Shown: in pieces, positions 1 through 10,559 of the stretch
How positions within the stretch are numbered: position 1 is the first letter of the stretch
Layout of the letters: the number at the start of each line of letters is the position of its first letter
NCBI GenBank assembly: GCA_018384365.1
Contig: JAHAYX010000015.1
Location: 1-44,380, forward strand
Reading direction: 5' to 3'
Length of the DNA: 44,380 nt
Source: Clostridiaceae bacterium
Lineage (GTDB): Bacteria > Bacillota > Clostridia > Oscillospirales > QAMX01
Program-made: the position numbers and the translations under genes
Notes under the pieces: generated by a model
The model's input: only the letters and a program-made list of their open reading frames with translations
Told to the model about the DNA's origin: nothing
Databases searched by the model: none

Positions 1-424
1 TAGCATCCCATTTCAGACCGATTGCTTCACTCCGGCGCAGACCGTAGAATGCGCCGAACAGAATCGGAAGCTCAAGTTTCGTTCCTTTAGCTGCTTCGAA
101 GAGAGCGTTGACCTCATCGGCATCATAGAAGCTGCCAACATAGCGATCTTTCTTCGGACGCTCAACCTTATCTGCCGGGTTTACATCAATCAAGTCAATC
201 TTCACGGCATACTTGAGAGCCTTGTGAATGTTGGCATGATAATGGATGACCGAGGAAGCACTGACGCGCTGGAGTTCCTTCATATAGAACTCCTGAATGT
301 CCTTTGCGGTCAGATTCTTGAGAGTAATTTCCTTTTCACGGAAATACGGTGCGACGACCCTTTTGACCGTAGTCGAGCAAGAAGCAAATGTCGGGACTGC
401 AACCGAGCTTTTGATAATGCCTGA
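1..424 (-). pseudogene. Tyrosine site-specific integrase, fragment (5'-truncated, runs off the left edge)
   Basis: The minus strand translates into an internal part of a phage/ICE-type tyrosine recombinase. It shows a core-binding segment (Ala-Pro-Tyr-Phe-Arg-Glu-Lys, then Thr-Ala-Lys-Asp-Ile-Gln-Glu-Phe-Tyr, then Val-Ile-His-Tyr-His-Ala-Asn-Ile-His) followed by the start of the catalytic domain, with the motif FYGLRRSEAIGLKWD carrying the first catalytic Arg. The rest of the catalytic domain lies off the left edge. Integrase-like sequence fades at about 370-420. The frame stays open upstream, but no N-terminal arm-binding domain precedes it, and an unrelated phage-type gene on the same strand overlaps in another frame. 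I read it as a truncated remnant joined to that gene by deletion or recombination; an assembly join is also possible. The integrase identity is seen directly; the truncation is inferred. Confidence 0.75.
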
Positions 425-2091
425 CCTTCCCCGCTCAGATTCTCCTGCACAATTCTGGCAATCACTTCCCGCGGCATTTTCACCACCTTTGCCCCGGTAT
501 ACATGGCCTCCCGGTTCTCTTTGCGCATAGCGTCCACGTTCGGGAAGGTATACCCTCCGCGCTCTGCGTGACGGATATTGGCCTCGTTCTCAAGATCCAG
601 CGCCATCTGCACCAGCATCATCTGCGACACCTGCACCGTGGTCGTCGCCTCCGGGTCATAGACCGGCGCGTCCCCTTCGCCGTACTCCATCACAAGCGGC
701 AGCTCCAGCGTAATCAGTTCCGCATTCTTTCCTGTTGCACGGCGCAGCCATTTCTGGTTTTCCAGGTCTTTCAGGAAGCTTCCGAAGATCAGGTCCGCAT
801 CCAGTGCATACTGCATGGACCGCAGATCCCCCTGCTCAAACTCGCGGATCACATTTGCCGGGGCGTTTTGCATGCTTGCCGGTCCCGCTCTGGTCTCCGC
901 CACGCCGCGTTCGCCAATGGCGCGCAGCCCGGTTCTCCGCTCCGTCATACGGCGCACCGCGCCGCTCTTTTCGCTCAGCCTGGCATAGTGCTGTTTCCCG
1001 GTTTCCACGTTGGCACGATCCATCCCGGCATAGGCGTCTGCACAGAGTTCTCCCAGAATCTTCTTCACATCGTCCGTCACACCGCGGTACAAATCGGTGT
1101 AATACTGCACCAGTTCCTCCAGTTCTTCCTCGGTATACTCGCTCATGATGTCCTGCATGATCGCGTCCACCAGTCCCGGATTCCCCTCGGCCAGTGCGTG
1201 AAACATTTCGTGGTTTGCAATCTGCTCTCCGGAAAAATTCTCCGCGTCCATGCGGATATAGAGATCCTCCCCGGCTCTTGCGCCGTCCATGCGCACGGTT
1301 TTGCCGTTTTTCAGCGTGAAATACAGGCCCTTGTAGTAGAGATGCGCACGGTATCCGTTCCGTTCTGCGTCGTTTAAGATTATGTAGGCCTCCGCGTCCA
1401 TGTCCTGTTCTTCCAGCGCGTAGACCTGATACCGATTGTTTGCGGAAGCGTTGCTCAGTCCTGTCGCTGCCCGCGTGCTCTGGCCGCCGCCGCGCGCAAT
1501 GCGCTCAGCAACTCTGCGGCTTTTGCTTTGTCCGGCTGATACGTTCCGTCGCGCATCTGCTGCCGCAGTTCGTCCTGTGCCGCCTTCCACTGATCCAGAC
1601 GATCCACCGGCACTCTGGCCGTCATTCCGTTCGCGCCCTTCGCGTACACGTACTCCGCCCGTTTCTCCTTCTCTGCCATATCCTGCGTCCTCCGTTTCCG
1701 CCGCGTTTTCCGCGGCTTTCTTGGCATAGTATACCACATTCTCTTCGCCTGCGTCCTGCCACACGCGGATCACCTCGTCCGCCAGCGCCGTTTCCCCGGT
1801 TTCGCGCAGGCTCTGCGCCACGGCTGTAACCCTTGCCTCCTGCACGGTTGCCGGATAGCTCTCCATCACGGTCCGCACGGTCTCCTCCGCCTGGGCACGC
1901 AGCGTGCTTTGTGTATCAGTCTCGTTACGATTGCGTATACTGTTCTTGACATCCGGTGTATTCTGTGTTACCGTGGTGTCGGAGACGGGAGAAGGAAGGG
2001 ACGTTTCGGACGTACGGCCTGGGGCATCTGCATCGGCGCTTGCGTAACCGTCTCTATCTTTATTTCCGATATAAGCGGAAACAACCCACAT
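310..2091 (-). CDS. Phage-type large protein with HEMFH zincin metallopeptidase domain
   Basis: A 593-residue open frame. Residues 1-130 are charged and helical, about 135-210 is a Gly/Ser/Arg-rich low-complexity linker, and about 220-300 forms a domain ending in HEMFH (His294, Glu295, His298), the HExxH zinc signature. A downstream Gly-Glu-Leu-Cys-Ala-Asp segment near residue 350 could supply the third ligand. Such zincin domains occur near the ends of phage head-morphogenesis (MuF-type) polyproteins, so a prophage origin is likely; the substrate is unknown. The last 35 or so residues are Arg/Lys/Leu-rich, overlap the integrase fragment in another frame and look like read-through beyond a junction. 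The start at 2091 has no good ribosome-binding site, so the N-terminus may also be truncated. A smaller frame lies entirely inside this one (1455-1679). Confidence 0.6.
   Translation of the reverse strand: MWVVSAYIGNKDRDGYASADADAPGRTSETSLPSPVSDTTVTQNTPDVKNSIRNRNETDTQSTLRAQAEETVRTVMESYPATVQEARVTAVAQSLRETGETALADEVIRVWQDAGEENVVYYAKKAAENAAETEDAGYGREGETGGVRVREGRERNDGQSAGGSSGSVEGGTGRTAAADARRNVSAGQSKSRRVAERIARGGGQSTRAATGLSNASANNRYQVYALEEQDMDAEAYIILNDAERNGYRAHLYYKGLYFTLKNGKTVRMDGARAGEDLYIRMDAENFSGEQIANHEMFHALAEGNPGLVDAIMQDIMSEYTEEELEELVQYYTDLYRGVTDDVKKILGELCADAYAGMDRANVETGKQHYARLSEKSGAVRRMTERRTGLRAIGERGVAETRAGPASMQNAPANVIREFEQGDLRSMQYALDADLIFGSFLKDLENQKWLRRATGKNAELITLELPLVMEYGEGDAPVYDPEATTTVQVSQMMLVQMALDLENEANIRHAERGGYTFPNVDAMRKENREAMYTGAKVVKMPREVIARIVQENLSGEGQALSKARLQSRHLLLARLRSKGSSHRISVKRKLLSRI
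1455..1679 (-). CDS. Small phage-type protein in an alternative frame inside the zincin gene
   Basis: A 74-residue frame begins with Met-Ala-Glu-Lys-Glu-Lys and is preceded by GGAGG nine bases upstream, a better ribosome-binding site than that of the surrounding 593-residue frame. It has a balanced composition: a Tyr-Val-Tyr-Ala-Lys-Gly strand segment, then Val-Pro-Val-Asp-Arg-Leu-Asp-Gln-Trp and a helical Ala/Arg-rich tail. It lies wholly inside the larger gene, opposite the low-complexity linker, on the same strand in another frame. It could be a genuine overlapping phage gene or a fortuitous frame in GC-rich DNA. No function can be assigned. Confidence 0.35.
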   Translation of the reverse strand: MAEKEKRAEYVYAKGANGMTARVPVDRLDQWKAAQDELRQQMRDGTYQPDKAKAAELLSALRAAAARARGQRQD

Positions 2092-2157
2092 TTGCGGTTA
2101 TTCCCGTTAATTTTCTGACAGGCGTTCGATTTTATTTCAGAAAGGCAGGTCGTCATT

Positions 2158-2823
2158 TTGTTCATTCACGACAACATCCTCAAACACTATCTCAGAAACT
2201 GTTACTTCATAAACGGCACTGCCTATGCAGGGAAATCAACCATGTGCGCTATGCTGGCAGAGCGCTACGGCATGATACACTGTGAAGAAAACTATAACCT
2301 GGACACCATTTTATCGATCGCCCTGCCGGAGACTCATCCGAATATCTGTTATATGAACACAAAGCCCTCCTGGCAGCACTTTGTCAGCCGGACGCCTGAG
2401 GAATATGAGGCCTGGATAGACGGGAATACCCAGGAAATGCAGGAATTTGAAGTTGCCGAACTGATTCGCCTCTCCTCGGAGCGAAAAGTGATCGTGGACA
2501 CCAACATCCCCTGTAAAACCCTGTGGAAAATATCCGATTATGACCATGTAGCCATTTTGCTGTCTCCACAGGCCATGTCGGTCGACCATTTTTTTGATCG
2601 GGAAGATCCCGATAAGCAATTTTTGCTTTCGGTTATTCATTCTTGCCCGGATCCAGAAGCGACGCTTGAGAACTTCCGCAACTGTATTGCGCGAATCAAC
2701 AGCCCGGAGCGTTATCAGGCTTTTTGCGACAGTGGTTTTTTCACGCTTATCCGCCAAAACGACGGCCGGGATACCAGAGAGGAAATGCTCTGCGCGCTTG
2801 CCGCGCATTTCAAATTGGATTGA
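2158..2823 (+). CDS. P-loop kinase/ATPase-like protein of unknown substrate
   Basis: A 221-residue soluble protein starting at a TTG (AGAAAGGCAGGT lies just upstream; no in-frame ATG precedes the nucleotide-binding motif). A strand leads into Asn-Gly-Thr-Ala-Tyr-Ala-Gly-Lys-Ser-Thr at about residues 18-27, a Walker A/shikimate-kinase-type P-loop, followed by Met-Cys-Ala-Met-Leu-Ala-Glu-Arg as the next helix. A hydrophobic strand with Val-Ile-Val-Asp-Thr-Asn near residue 110 could be Walker B. The size fits the nucleoside/shikimate-kinase-like P-loop proteins common in Clostridia, often annotated as AAA-family ATPases. No neighbour suggests a substrate. It converges on the response regulator gene, with a shared terminator between them. 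Confidence 0.7.
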   Translation: MFIHDNILKHYLRNCYFINGTAYAGKSTMCAMLAERYGMIHCEENYNLDTILSIALPETHPNICYMNTKPSWQHFVSRTPEEYEAWIDGNTQEMQEFEVAELIRLSSERKVIVDTNIPCKTLWKISDYDHVAILLSPQAMSVDHFFDREDPDKQFLLSVIHSCPDPEATLENFRNCIARINSPERYQAFCDSGFFTLIRQNDGRDTREEMLCALAAHFKLD

Positions 2824-2842
2824 TATCTTGCCCTATACAAAA

Positions 2843-2876
2843 AACAAGCCCGGAACCAATACGTTCCGGGCCTTTG
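2843..2876. terminator. Bidirectional rho-independent terminator
   Basis: A perfect 9-bp stem (GCCCGGAAC at 2848-2856, GTTCCGGGC at 2863-2871) with a 6-base loop lies between two convergent genes. On the plus strand it is followed by CTTTGCTTT. On the minus strand the hairpin is followed by TTGTTTTTT, a better U-tract. It would end transcription of both the P-loop gene and the response regulator. Confidence 0.85.
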
Positions 2877-2878
2877 CT

Positions 2879-3580
2879 TTATTCTATTCGAAGCATACGG
2901 TAGCCGACGCCAACATGGGTTTGAATATAACGTGGATTGGTTGTGTCCGTTTCAATCTTTTTTCGAAGCGTCGCCATAAATACACGGAGAGAAGCAACGT
3001 CATTATCCCAGGCAGTCCCCCAGATTTCCCTTGTGATATACGTATGAGCCAGCACCTTTCCAACATTTTTGGCAAGCAGACACAGCAGTTTGTATTCAAT
3101 CGGCGTCAGATGCAGTTCCCTGTCGTCCAGATAAACGCAGCCGGAATCATAGTCGATCAAAAGGCCGCCATTTTGAAATCTTCTTTCGTCTTCCGCATCC
3201 GCTGTTTTCATGTATTGCAGACGGCGCAGGGTGCTGCGCAGGCGGGCTAATAGTTCATCTACTGAAAATGGTTTTGTCAGATAGTCGTCTGCTCCTGCAT
3301 CCAGCGCGCGCACTTTCTCGGAATCCTCGTTTCTGGCACTGATCACAATAATCGGCATGCCGGACCATCCCCGGACATGCGTGATCACTTCGGAACCATC
3401 CATGTCGGGCAGGCCCAGATCCAGCAGCATGATGGCCGGTTTTTGCGACGCAGCCTTCTCGATCGCCTTGCCTCCCGTTTCTGCGAGGCAATACGCATAA
3501 CTTTGTGTTTCTAAAGCCGCCGCTATCATATTCCGGACAGCGCTGTCATCTTCAACGACCAGTATGACGGGATCGTTCAT
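2879..3580 (-). CDS. OmpR/PhoB-family response regulator, KdpE-like
   Basis: A 233-residue two-domain regulator. The N-terminal receiver (about 1-120) has the acidic pair Glu10/Asp11, the phosphoacceptor Asp54 in Leu-Leu-Asp-Leu-Gly-Leu-Pro, and Lys103 in Leu-Thr-Lys-Pro-Phe. The C-terminal winged helix (about 135-233) includes the Leu-Thr-Pro-Ile-Glu-Tyr-Lys-Leu-Leu segment and ends Gly-Val-Gly-Tyr-Arg-Met. The overall pattern is closest to KdpE, the potassium-responsive regulator, but there are no kdpFABC genes and no sensor kinase nearby, so its signal is unknown. The ATG at 3580 is preferred over a TTG 18 bases upstream because GAGGAG then sits at normal spacing. It is the last gene before a strong terminator. 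Confidence 0.9.
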   Translation of the reverse strand: MNDPVILVVEDDSAVRNMIAAALETQSYAYCLAETGGKAIEKAASQKPAIMLLDLGLPDMDGSEVITHVRGWSGMPIIVISARNEDSEKVRALDAGADDYLTKPFSVDELLARLRSTLRRLQYMKTADAEDERRFQNGGLLIDYDSGCVYLDDRELHLTPIEYKLLCLLAKNVGKVLAHTYITREIWGTAWDNDVASLRVFMATLRKKIETDTTNPRYIQTHVGVGYRMLRIE

Positions 3581-3678
3581 ACCTATCAGACTCCTCAAAA
3601 GTGAAAAATTCTAACCGGGAATTACTGTCTCCGAATGGTTCCTTCTGAAAGATTCCCATGTATCGACGTGTGGTGTTT

Positions 3679-5082
3679 TCAGCTGTGACGGTAAACTTCC
3701 CATCCCATGTAATTACCAAGCGCTTCTTCCAAAACGTCCGCGCAGAGCGTCTGGGCGATTGCCACATGGTGCTCAAAGCCGTTCTTTGTCAGATAGTGCA
3801 TTAAGCGGTTCAGATCCGGCACCTCGCAGACCGCCACGCCGCCAAACGTCGGCAGCTCGTCATCCATAAATGCGCCTTCTCCCAGGTAGCACTTGATCAC
3901 ACCGCGCCGGTCATCCGTCGAGACCTTCAAATAGGTCATGCCGCCGGCTCTCACGCGGCCCTTCAACGCGCCAAAGCTGACGTCCGTCCCCAGCGTGGTT
4001 GCCAAAATGTCCAGATTTCCAATATCCGGCTTGCTTTCAAAGGCACAGGCGGGATAGTTGGAACAGTGAACGTTGATGCATTTATTGGGTTCGTTTTTGT
4101 AGTTGTTATTCCAGTCCTGATAAACCGGTGGAACGCCGCCGGCCTCCAACAGAGCCAGCATGGATACCGCGCCCATCACATCCGTTTCACAGGCGGACGG
4201 CAGGCCGCGCTGGGACATCATGCTCATGGCAAGACAGGCTGCACAGCCATAATTGGCTTCCACACTGTCCCAGCACTGAATGGCGCTGGCGTCGCAGTGA
4301 TGCGCCGCCATCCAGCGGTCAATTGCAAGGATCAGCTTTGCCTGACGGCGGATCTTTTCTTCGGCAATGCCCGGGACGATGTTGCCGTAATTGCGGATCT
4401 CTTCCATCTTGGCCGTGATCTCCGCTTCGTCTGTCAATTCTTCGATATCCGCGAAAATCTCGCTCATATCTTCCGTTTCCACGGTGATGCCGGATGCCTG
4501 GAGCAGTTTTTCGGAATAGCGCACCGTTCGAAACGGCATAACACGTGCGCCAAGCTGGGCAATGCGTGCACTGCGCAGTTTTTTCACAACGGCACAAATG
4601 CGGGAGAAACGCTCGACATCCGCCGCAAATTCCTCCGAGTCAATCGCACAGGTATGACGGGCTGTCAGCGTATACTTGATGCCGTACTGATAGAGGTTAT
4701 TGCAGAGGCTCAGCTTTCCGCAGAACGCATCGCGGCGGTTTTCCAGCTGCAGCTTGTCAAAATCATCGTCACAGGCCTGGATGAGGATCGGACAATCCAG
4801 CTTTGACATCCGGATTGCGTCCGCAATGCCTGCTTCCTCGCCAAAATTCGGCAGGCAGATGATGATGCCGTCAATCACATCCGCATTGCGCCGGAAAAGT
4901 TCCGCACAGCGCACCGCTTCGTCATACGTCATGGTCTCGCCCATTTTGGTTTCCTCAGGGGAAAGCGTGATCACCTGATGCCCCCACTTTTCCAGGCAGG
5001 CAAGCAGCGTTTCCCTGGCTTCCAGCACGAGATGATCCGGGAAAAAGGAACGGTTTGAAATCAATACACCAAAAGTTGACAT
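3679..5082 (-). CDS. L-fucose/L-arabinose isomerase-family protein
   Basis: A 467-residue cytoplasmic protein with the overall length and layout of the fucose/arabinose isomerase fold. The N-terminal half is Rossmann-like (Phe-Gly-Val-Leu-Ile-Ser-Asn-Arg, later Asp-Gly-Ile-Ile-Ile-Cys-Leu-Pro-Asn-Phe). Central segments include Ala-Ile-Gln-Cys-Trp-Asp-Ser-Val-Glu and Ser-Ala-Cys-Glu-Thr-Asp-Val-Met-Gly-Ala, which carry the Glu/Asp residues that normally bind the metal. The family interconverts aldoses and ketoses (for example fucose/fuculose), though many homologues are uncharacterised. It starts 12 bases after the FGGY kinase gene, and a GH78 rhamnosidase lies upstream in the same run, so a role on rhamnose or a related deoxysugar is inferred. 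True RhaA belongs to a different family, so the exact substrate is open. Confidence 0.8.
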   Translation of the reverse strand: MSTFGVLISNRSFFPDHLVLEARETLLACLEKWGHQVITLSPEETKMGETMTYDEAVRCAELFRRNADVIDGIIICLPNFGEEAGIADAIRMSKLDCPILIQACDDDFDKLQLENRRDAFCGKLSLCNNLYQYGIKYTLTARHTCAIDSEEFAADVERFSRICAVVKKLRSARIAQLGARVMPFRTVRYSEKLLQASGITVETEDMSEIFADIEELTDEAEITAKMEEIRNYGNIVPGIAEEKIRRQAKLILAIDRWMAAHHCDASAIQCWDSVEANYGCAACLAMSMMSQRGLPSACETDVMGAVSMLALLEAGGVPPVYQDWNNNYKNEPNKCINVHCSNYPACAFESKPDIGNLDILATTLGTDVSFGALKGRVRAGGMTYLKVSTDDRRGVIKCYLGEGAFMDDELPTFGGVAVCEVPDLNRLMHYLTKNGFEHHVAIAQTLCADVLEEALGNYMGWEVYRHS

Positions 5083-5093
5083 ACATTTTCCTC

Positions 5094-6512
5094 CTATCTG
5101 GCTCTGCGCACCGCGTCAGCCCAGGCAGCGCGCATGGTAATACGTTTTTCCTGCGCAAGGGTTGGTTCATAGATTGCCCTGGTATGCGAGGGCACGAAAT
5201 TCTGATAAAGTCCCACGGAAATGCCTGCCATCTGCCCTACGCCGTACATGGTCAGGTCCGGCTCGTCCGTACAGACGACCCGGCCGGGGATCAGGTCAGC
5301 CTGCAGCTGCATCAGCAGTGCATTGACAGACCCGCCGCCGTCCGCGTTCAGTGATTTCACCGGTGCACCCATATCGCGCGCCATTGCATCAAGCACATCC
5401 GCATTCTGATGCGCAATGGATTCCAGCGCCGCACGCACCACGTGTGCACGCCGCGTGCCGCGATTCATGCCGTACAGCACAGCACGCGCGTTTTCGTCAA
5501 AATACGGTGCGCCAAGGCCGGCAAAGGCCGGGACCAGATAAACGCCCTGCGTATCCGGCACGGAGGCGGCAATCGCCTCCACCTCACGCACATCGGTAAT
5601 CAGCTCCAGTTCATCGCGGAGCCAAATGAGCGTATCCGCCGAGCAGGTCACATTGCCCTCCAGCACATAGGACACCGTGCCGCCGAATCCAAAGGCCACG
5701 GATGTACTGAGCCCATTCTGTGAGCAAACCGGCGTGCTGCCGGTGTTCATCATAATGGAAGAGCCCGTTCCATAGCTGGTTTTCACCATTCCGGCGCTGT
5801 GGCAGCCGTGGCCAAACAGGGACGCGTGACTGTCCCCCATCACCGCATGAATCGGAATCCCGCGGTATTCGCCAAAACAGGCATCTGAATGGAGGATCTG
5901 CTCTGCAAGGGATTCGCGCGGAATTTCAAACATGCGGCACAGCTTGTCATCCCACGCAAGCGTTTCAATTCCCGCCAGCTGTGTCCGGCTGGCATTGGAT
6001 ACATCCGTTGCAAACACCCGGCCCTCTGTCAAACGGTAGACCAGGTAACTGTCTATGGTTCCGATACAAAAATCCGTGTCAAAATGATGGTTCCGAAGAA
6101 CGTGCGCAGCCTTTGCCGCCGGATAATAGGGCGAAAGCTCCAGTCCGGTCACGCATTTCACCGTGTCAGCCCGGGAGGATAATTCCCTGCAAAGATCGGC
6201 GCCCCGGACATCCTGCCAGACCACCGCCGGACAGAGCGGACGGCCTGTCTTGCGGTCCCAGATCACTGTCGTTTCGCGCTGGTTTGCAATACCCATTGCC
6301 GCCACCGCGCCTGTCGGAACGCCTTCCAGAACCTCGTCTATCACACGAACCGTGTTCCGGTAGATTTCCTCCGCATCATGCTCCACCCAGCCGGGGGCGG
6401 GATAATACTGCGCATGGGGGAGCGAAGCTTTTTTCACAATGCTCCCATGTTCATCCAGCAACCCGGCCTTGGTGCCGGATGTGCTCTGGTCGATTGCCAA
6501 AATATAACGCAT
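5094..6512 (-). CDS. FGGY-family carbohydrate kinase, glycerol-kinase-like
   Basis: A 472-residue member of the FGGY sugar kinases. It opens Ile-Leu-Ala-Ile-Asp-Gln-Ser-Thr-Ser-Gly-Thr-Lys (phosphate-1 motif) and has Ile-Ala-Asn-Gln-Arg-Glu-Thr-Thr-Val-Ile-Trp near residue 95 and Val-Val-Trp-Gln-Asp-Val-Arg, both typical of the glycerol kinase branch. Near the C-terminus lies Asp-Gly-Gly-Gly-Ser-Val-Asn with Met-Gln-Leu-Gln-Ala-Asp, the conserved FGGY C-terminal signature. It would phosphorylate a polyol or ketose with ATP. It is placed between the rhamnosidase and isomerase genes (9 and 11 bases apart), so a sugar kinase role in the same pathway is likely. A glycerol role is also conceivable because a glycerol-1-phosphate dehydrogenase-like gene is transcribed divergently nearby. 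Confidence 0.85.
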   Translation of the reverse strand: MRYILAIDQSTSGTKAGLLDEHGSIVKKASLPHAQYYPAPGWVEHDAEEIYRNTVRVIDEVLEGVPTGAVAAMGIANQRETTVIWDRKTGRPLCPAVVWQDVRGADLCRELSSRADTVKCVTGLELSPYYPAAKAAHVLRNHHFDTDFCIGTIDSYLVYRLTEGRVFATDVSNASRTQLAGIETLAWDDKLCRMFEIPRESLAEQILHSDACFGEYRGIPIHAVMGDSHASLFGHGCHSAGMVKTSYGTGSSIMMNTGSTPVCSQNGLSTSVAFGFGGTVSYVLEGNVTCSADTLIWLRDELELITDVREVEAIAASVPDTQGVYLVPAFAGLGAPYFDENARAVLYGMNRGTRRAHVVRAALESIAHQNADVLDAMARDMGAPVKSLNADGGGSVNALLMQLQADLIPGRVVCTDEPDLTMYGVGQMAGISVGLYQNFVPSHTRAIYEPTLAQEKRITMRAAWADAVRRAR

Positions 6513-6521
6513 AATTCCTCC

Positions 6522-9131
<2,610 letters not shown>

Positions 9132-9244
9132 AGCCTGGATCCCCTTTGTTTCCTGCCTCAGAACGGCAGTCTTTTCCGCAGTAGCATCGTATTACGCCTT
9201 ATAAAAAAGCGCTGGCAGAAGCTGATTTTTATTTTCGTTTGCCA

Positions 9245-9272
9245 ATAATAAAACAGCTTTATTTTAGCACAA
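9245..9272 (-). promoter_or_regulatory. Candidate sigma-A promoter of the GH78-kinase-isomerase run
   Basis: Reading the minus strand, TTGTGC (9267-9272) and TATTAT (9245-9250) are separated by 16 bases, about 110 bases upstream of the rhamnosidase start. The rest of the 334-base gap to the divergent gene holds the opposite promoter and no convincing operator. Confidence 0.4.
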
Positions 9273-9300
9273 CGTTCTTCCACTTTCAAGAAAACTTTTA

Positions 9301-9329
9301 TTGCATCAAAGAACGCAGACTGTTATAAT
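9301..9329 (+). promoter_or_regulatory. Sigma-A-type promoter of the URO-D/G1PDH-like pair
   Basis: TTGCAT (9301-9306), a 17-base spacer and a perfect TATAAT (9324-9329), leaving an untranslated leader of about 130 bases before the ATG at 9466. An apparent TTG-initiated extension of the gene begins inside this -35 element, which argues against using it as a start. Confidence 0.65.
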
Positions 9330-9465
9330 AAAAGAAGTACAGCCAGCCGGAAAAATCCCTCTGCGGAATGCAGCAGGCAGTTTTTCAGGTTTTCGAAAGT
9401 CAAAACGTCTGTACGGCGTTTGCCGTATCTCGGATTGCTGGCCGGCGATTGGCAGAGGTGATTTC

Positions 9466-10497
9466 ATGCGAAAAGCATTGACAAAAGAACAAGTCCGCGC
9501 AGTCGTCACGCGGAGCGGAGGGCCGCCCGGCGTCCCGGTTATGTTGGCAAAATGGTGGGGTAACGGTCTGCGCGATGTCTACGGCGAACGTTTGGACGAA
9601 ATCGACGCTGCTTACCCGGACGATATCTGTATGCTTTGGTACCGGCAGCCCGGGTTTGATGTCTCGTCAAACGATAACCCGGAATACCGGTTTGGCTATC
9701 GCGATGATTATTCCAACTCGGTCGCGCACAGCATTGGTCAGCACGTTGTTTTGCTTCCGGAATGGGACGAACTGGATCAGTTCCTGGCACATATGCCGGA
9801 CCCGAACGAGCCGGGCAACTTTGACGAGGTCGCACGGATCGCGGCAGCAAATCCGGACCGCTACAAGATCGGCGGTTTCTGGTTTTTCCTCCATGAGCGT
9901 TTCTGGATGATCCGCGGGATGGAAAACCTGATGATGGATTACTATGACGAGATGGACGGGCTGAAACGTCTGGGTAAGGCGATGGTGGAATTCTATAAAG
10001 TGATCATTGACCGCTATGCGGCGCTTGGCTGTGACGCTATTTTTTCCTCCGACGATCTGGGCCACCAGACCGGCCCCATGATGTCCCCTGCCATCTTCCG
10101 CGAGCTTTATTTCCCGCTCTACAAGGAGATTGCAGACTATATCCACGCGCGCGGTATGCACTTTTTCCTGCATTCCTGCGGGGATAACACACTCCTTCTG
10201 GATGACATGATTGCTTCCGGTGTGGATGTGCTGCACCCCATCCAAAAGGGCTGCATGGATATGGAGGCTACGGCACAGCGTTTTGGCAACAGAATCAGCA
10301 TCTGTGCGGGCATGGATGTGCAGCACATTCTCATAGACGGAACGCCGGACGACGTACGTGCAGAAATTGCGCGTATGCGCCGCATCTTTAACCGTCCCGA
10401 TGGCGGACTGCTGTTTGCCATGGGCAATGGCATCCAGCCGGGCACACCCCTGGAGAATATCCGCGCAGCGTTCGATGAAATGTACGCCGAAGTATAA
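9466..10497 (+). CDS. Uroporphyrinogen decarboxylase (URO-D)-family protein, probable methyltransferase-like
   Basis: A 343-residue protein of the URO-D/MtaA fold. It shows Cys-Asp-Ala-Ile-Phe-Ser-Ser-Asp-Asp-Leu-Gly near 189-199, HSCG at 236-239 (the His-x-Cys pair used as zinc ligands in corrinoid methyltransferases), and a C-terminal Gly-Thr-Pro-Leu-Glu-Asn-Ile. In methylcobamide:CoM methyltransferases a later Cys completes the zinc site; here that region reads Met-Gly-Asn-Gly-Ile-Gln with no Cys, so classical activity is doubtful. Haem synthesis is unlikely given the context. Homologues of this subgroup often sit among sugar genes in Clostridia with unknown role. The ATG at 9466 has AGAGGTGAT upstream; a TTG-started extension to 9301 would overlap the promoter. 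It is the first gene of a two-gene unit with the G1PDH-like gene. Confidence 0.8.
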   Translation: MRKALTKEQVRAVVTRSGGPPGVPVMLAKWWGNGLRDVYGERLDEIDAAYPDDICMLWYRQPGFDVSSNDNPEYRFGYRDDYSNSVAHSIGQHVVLLPEWDELDQFLAHMPDPNEPGNFDEVARIAAANPDRYKIGGFWFFLHERFWMIRGMENLMMDYYDEMDGLKRLGKAMVEFYKVIIDRYAALGCDAIFSSDDLGHQTGPMMSPAIFRELYFPLYKEIADYIHARGMHFFLHSCGDNTLLLDDMIASGVDVLHPIQKGCMDMEATAQRFGNRISICAGMDVQHILIDGTPDDVRAEIARMRRIFNRPDGGLLFAMGNGIQPGTPLENIRAAFDEMYAEV

Positions 10498-10506
10498 AGT
10501 AAATTC

Positions 10507-10532
10507 ATGCCTCCGCCGTTTTCGGCAGGCAT
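10507..10532 (+). other. Intergenic stem-loop between the URO-D-family and G1PDH-like genes
   Basis: ATGCCT (10507-10512) pairs with AGGCAT (10527-10532), and GCCG (10515-10518) with CGGC (10523-10526) around a TTTT loop, leaving a two-base bulge. No U-tract follows, so it is not a standard terminator. It could stabilise or process the bicistronic transcript. Confidence 0.5.
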
Positions 10533-10559
10533 GGAACAGAATAAGAGGTCTTGTTTGCT

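Noticed and set aside
568-1377. 269-codon plus-strand frame opposite the zincin gene
   Set aside because: His/Arg-rich shadow of the minus-strand gene with no ribosome-binding site.
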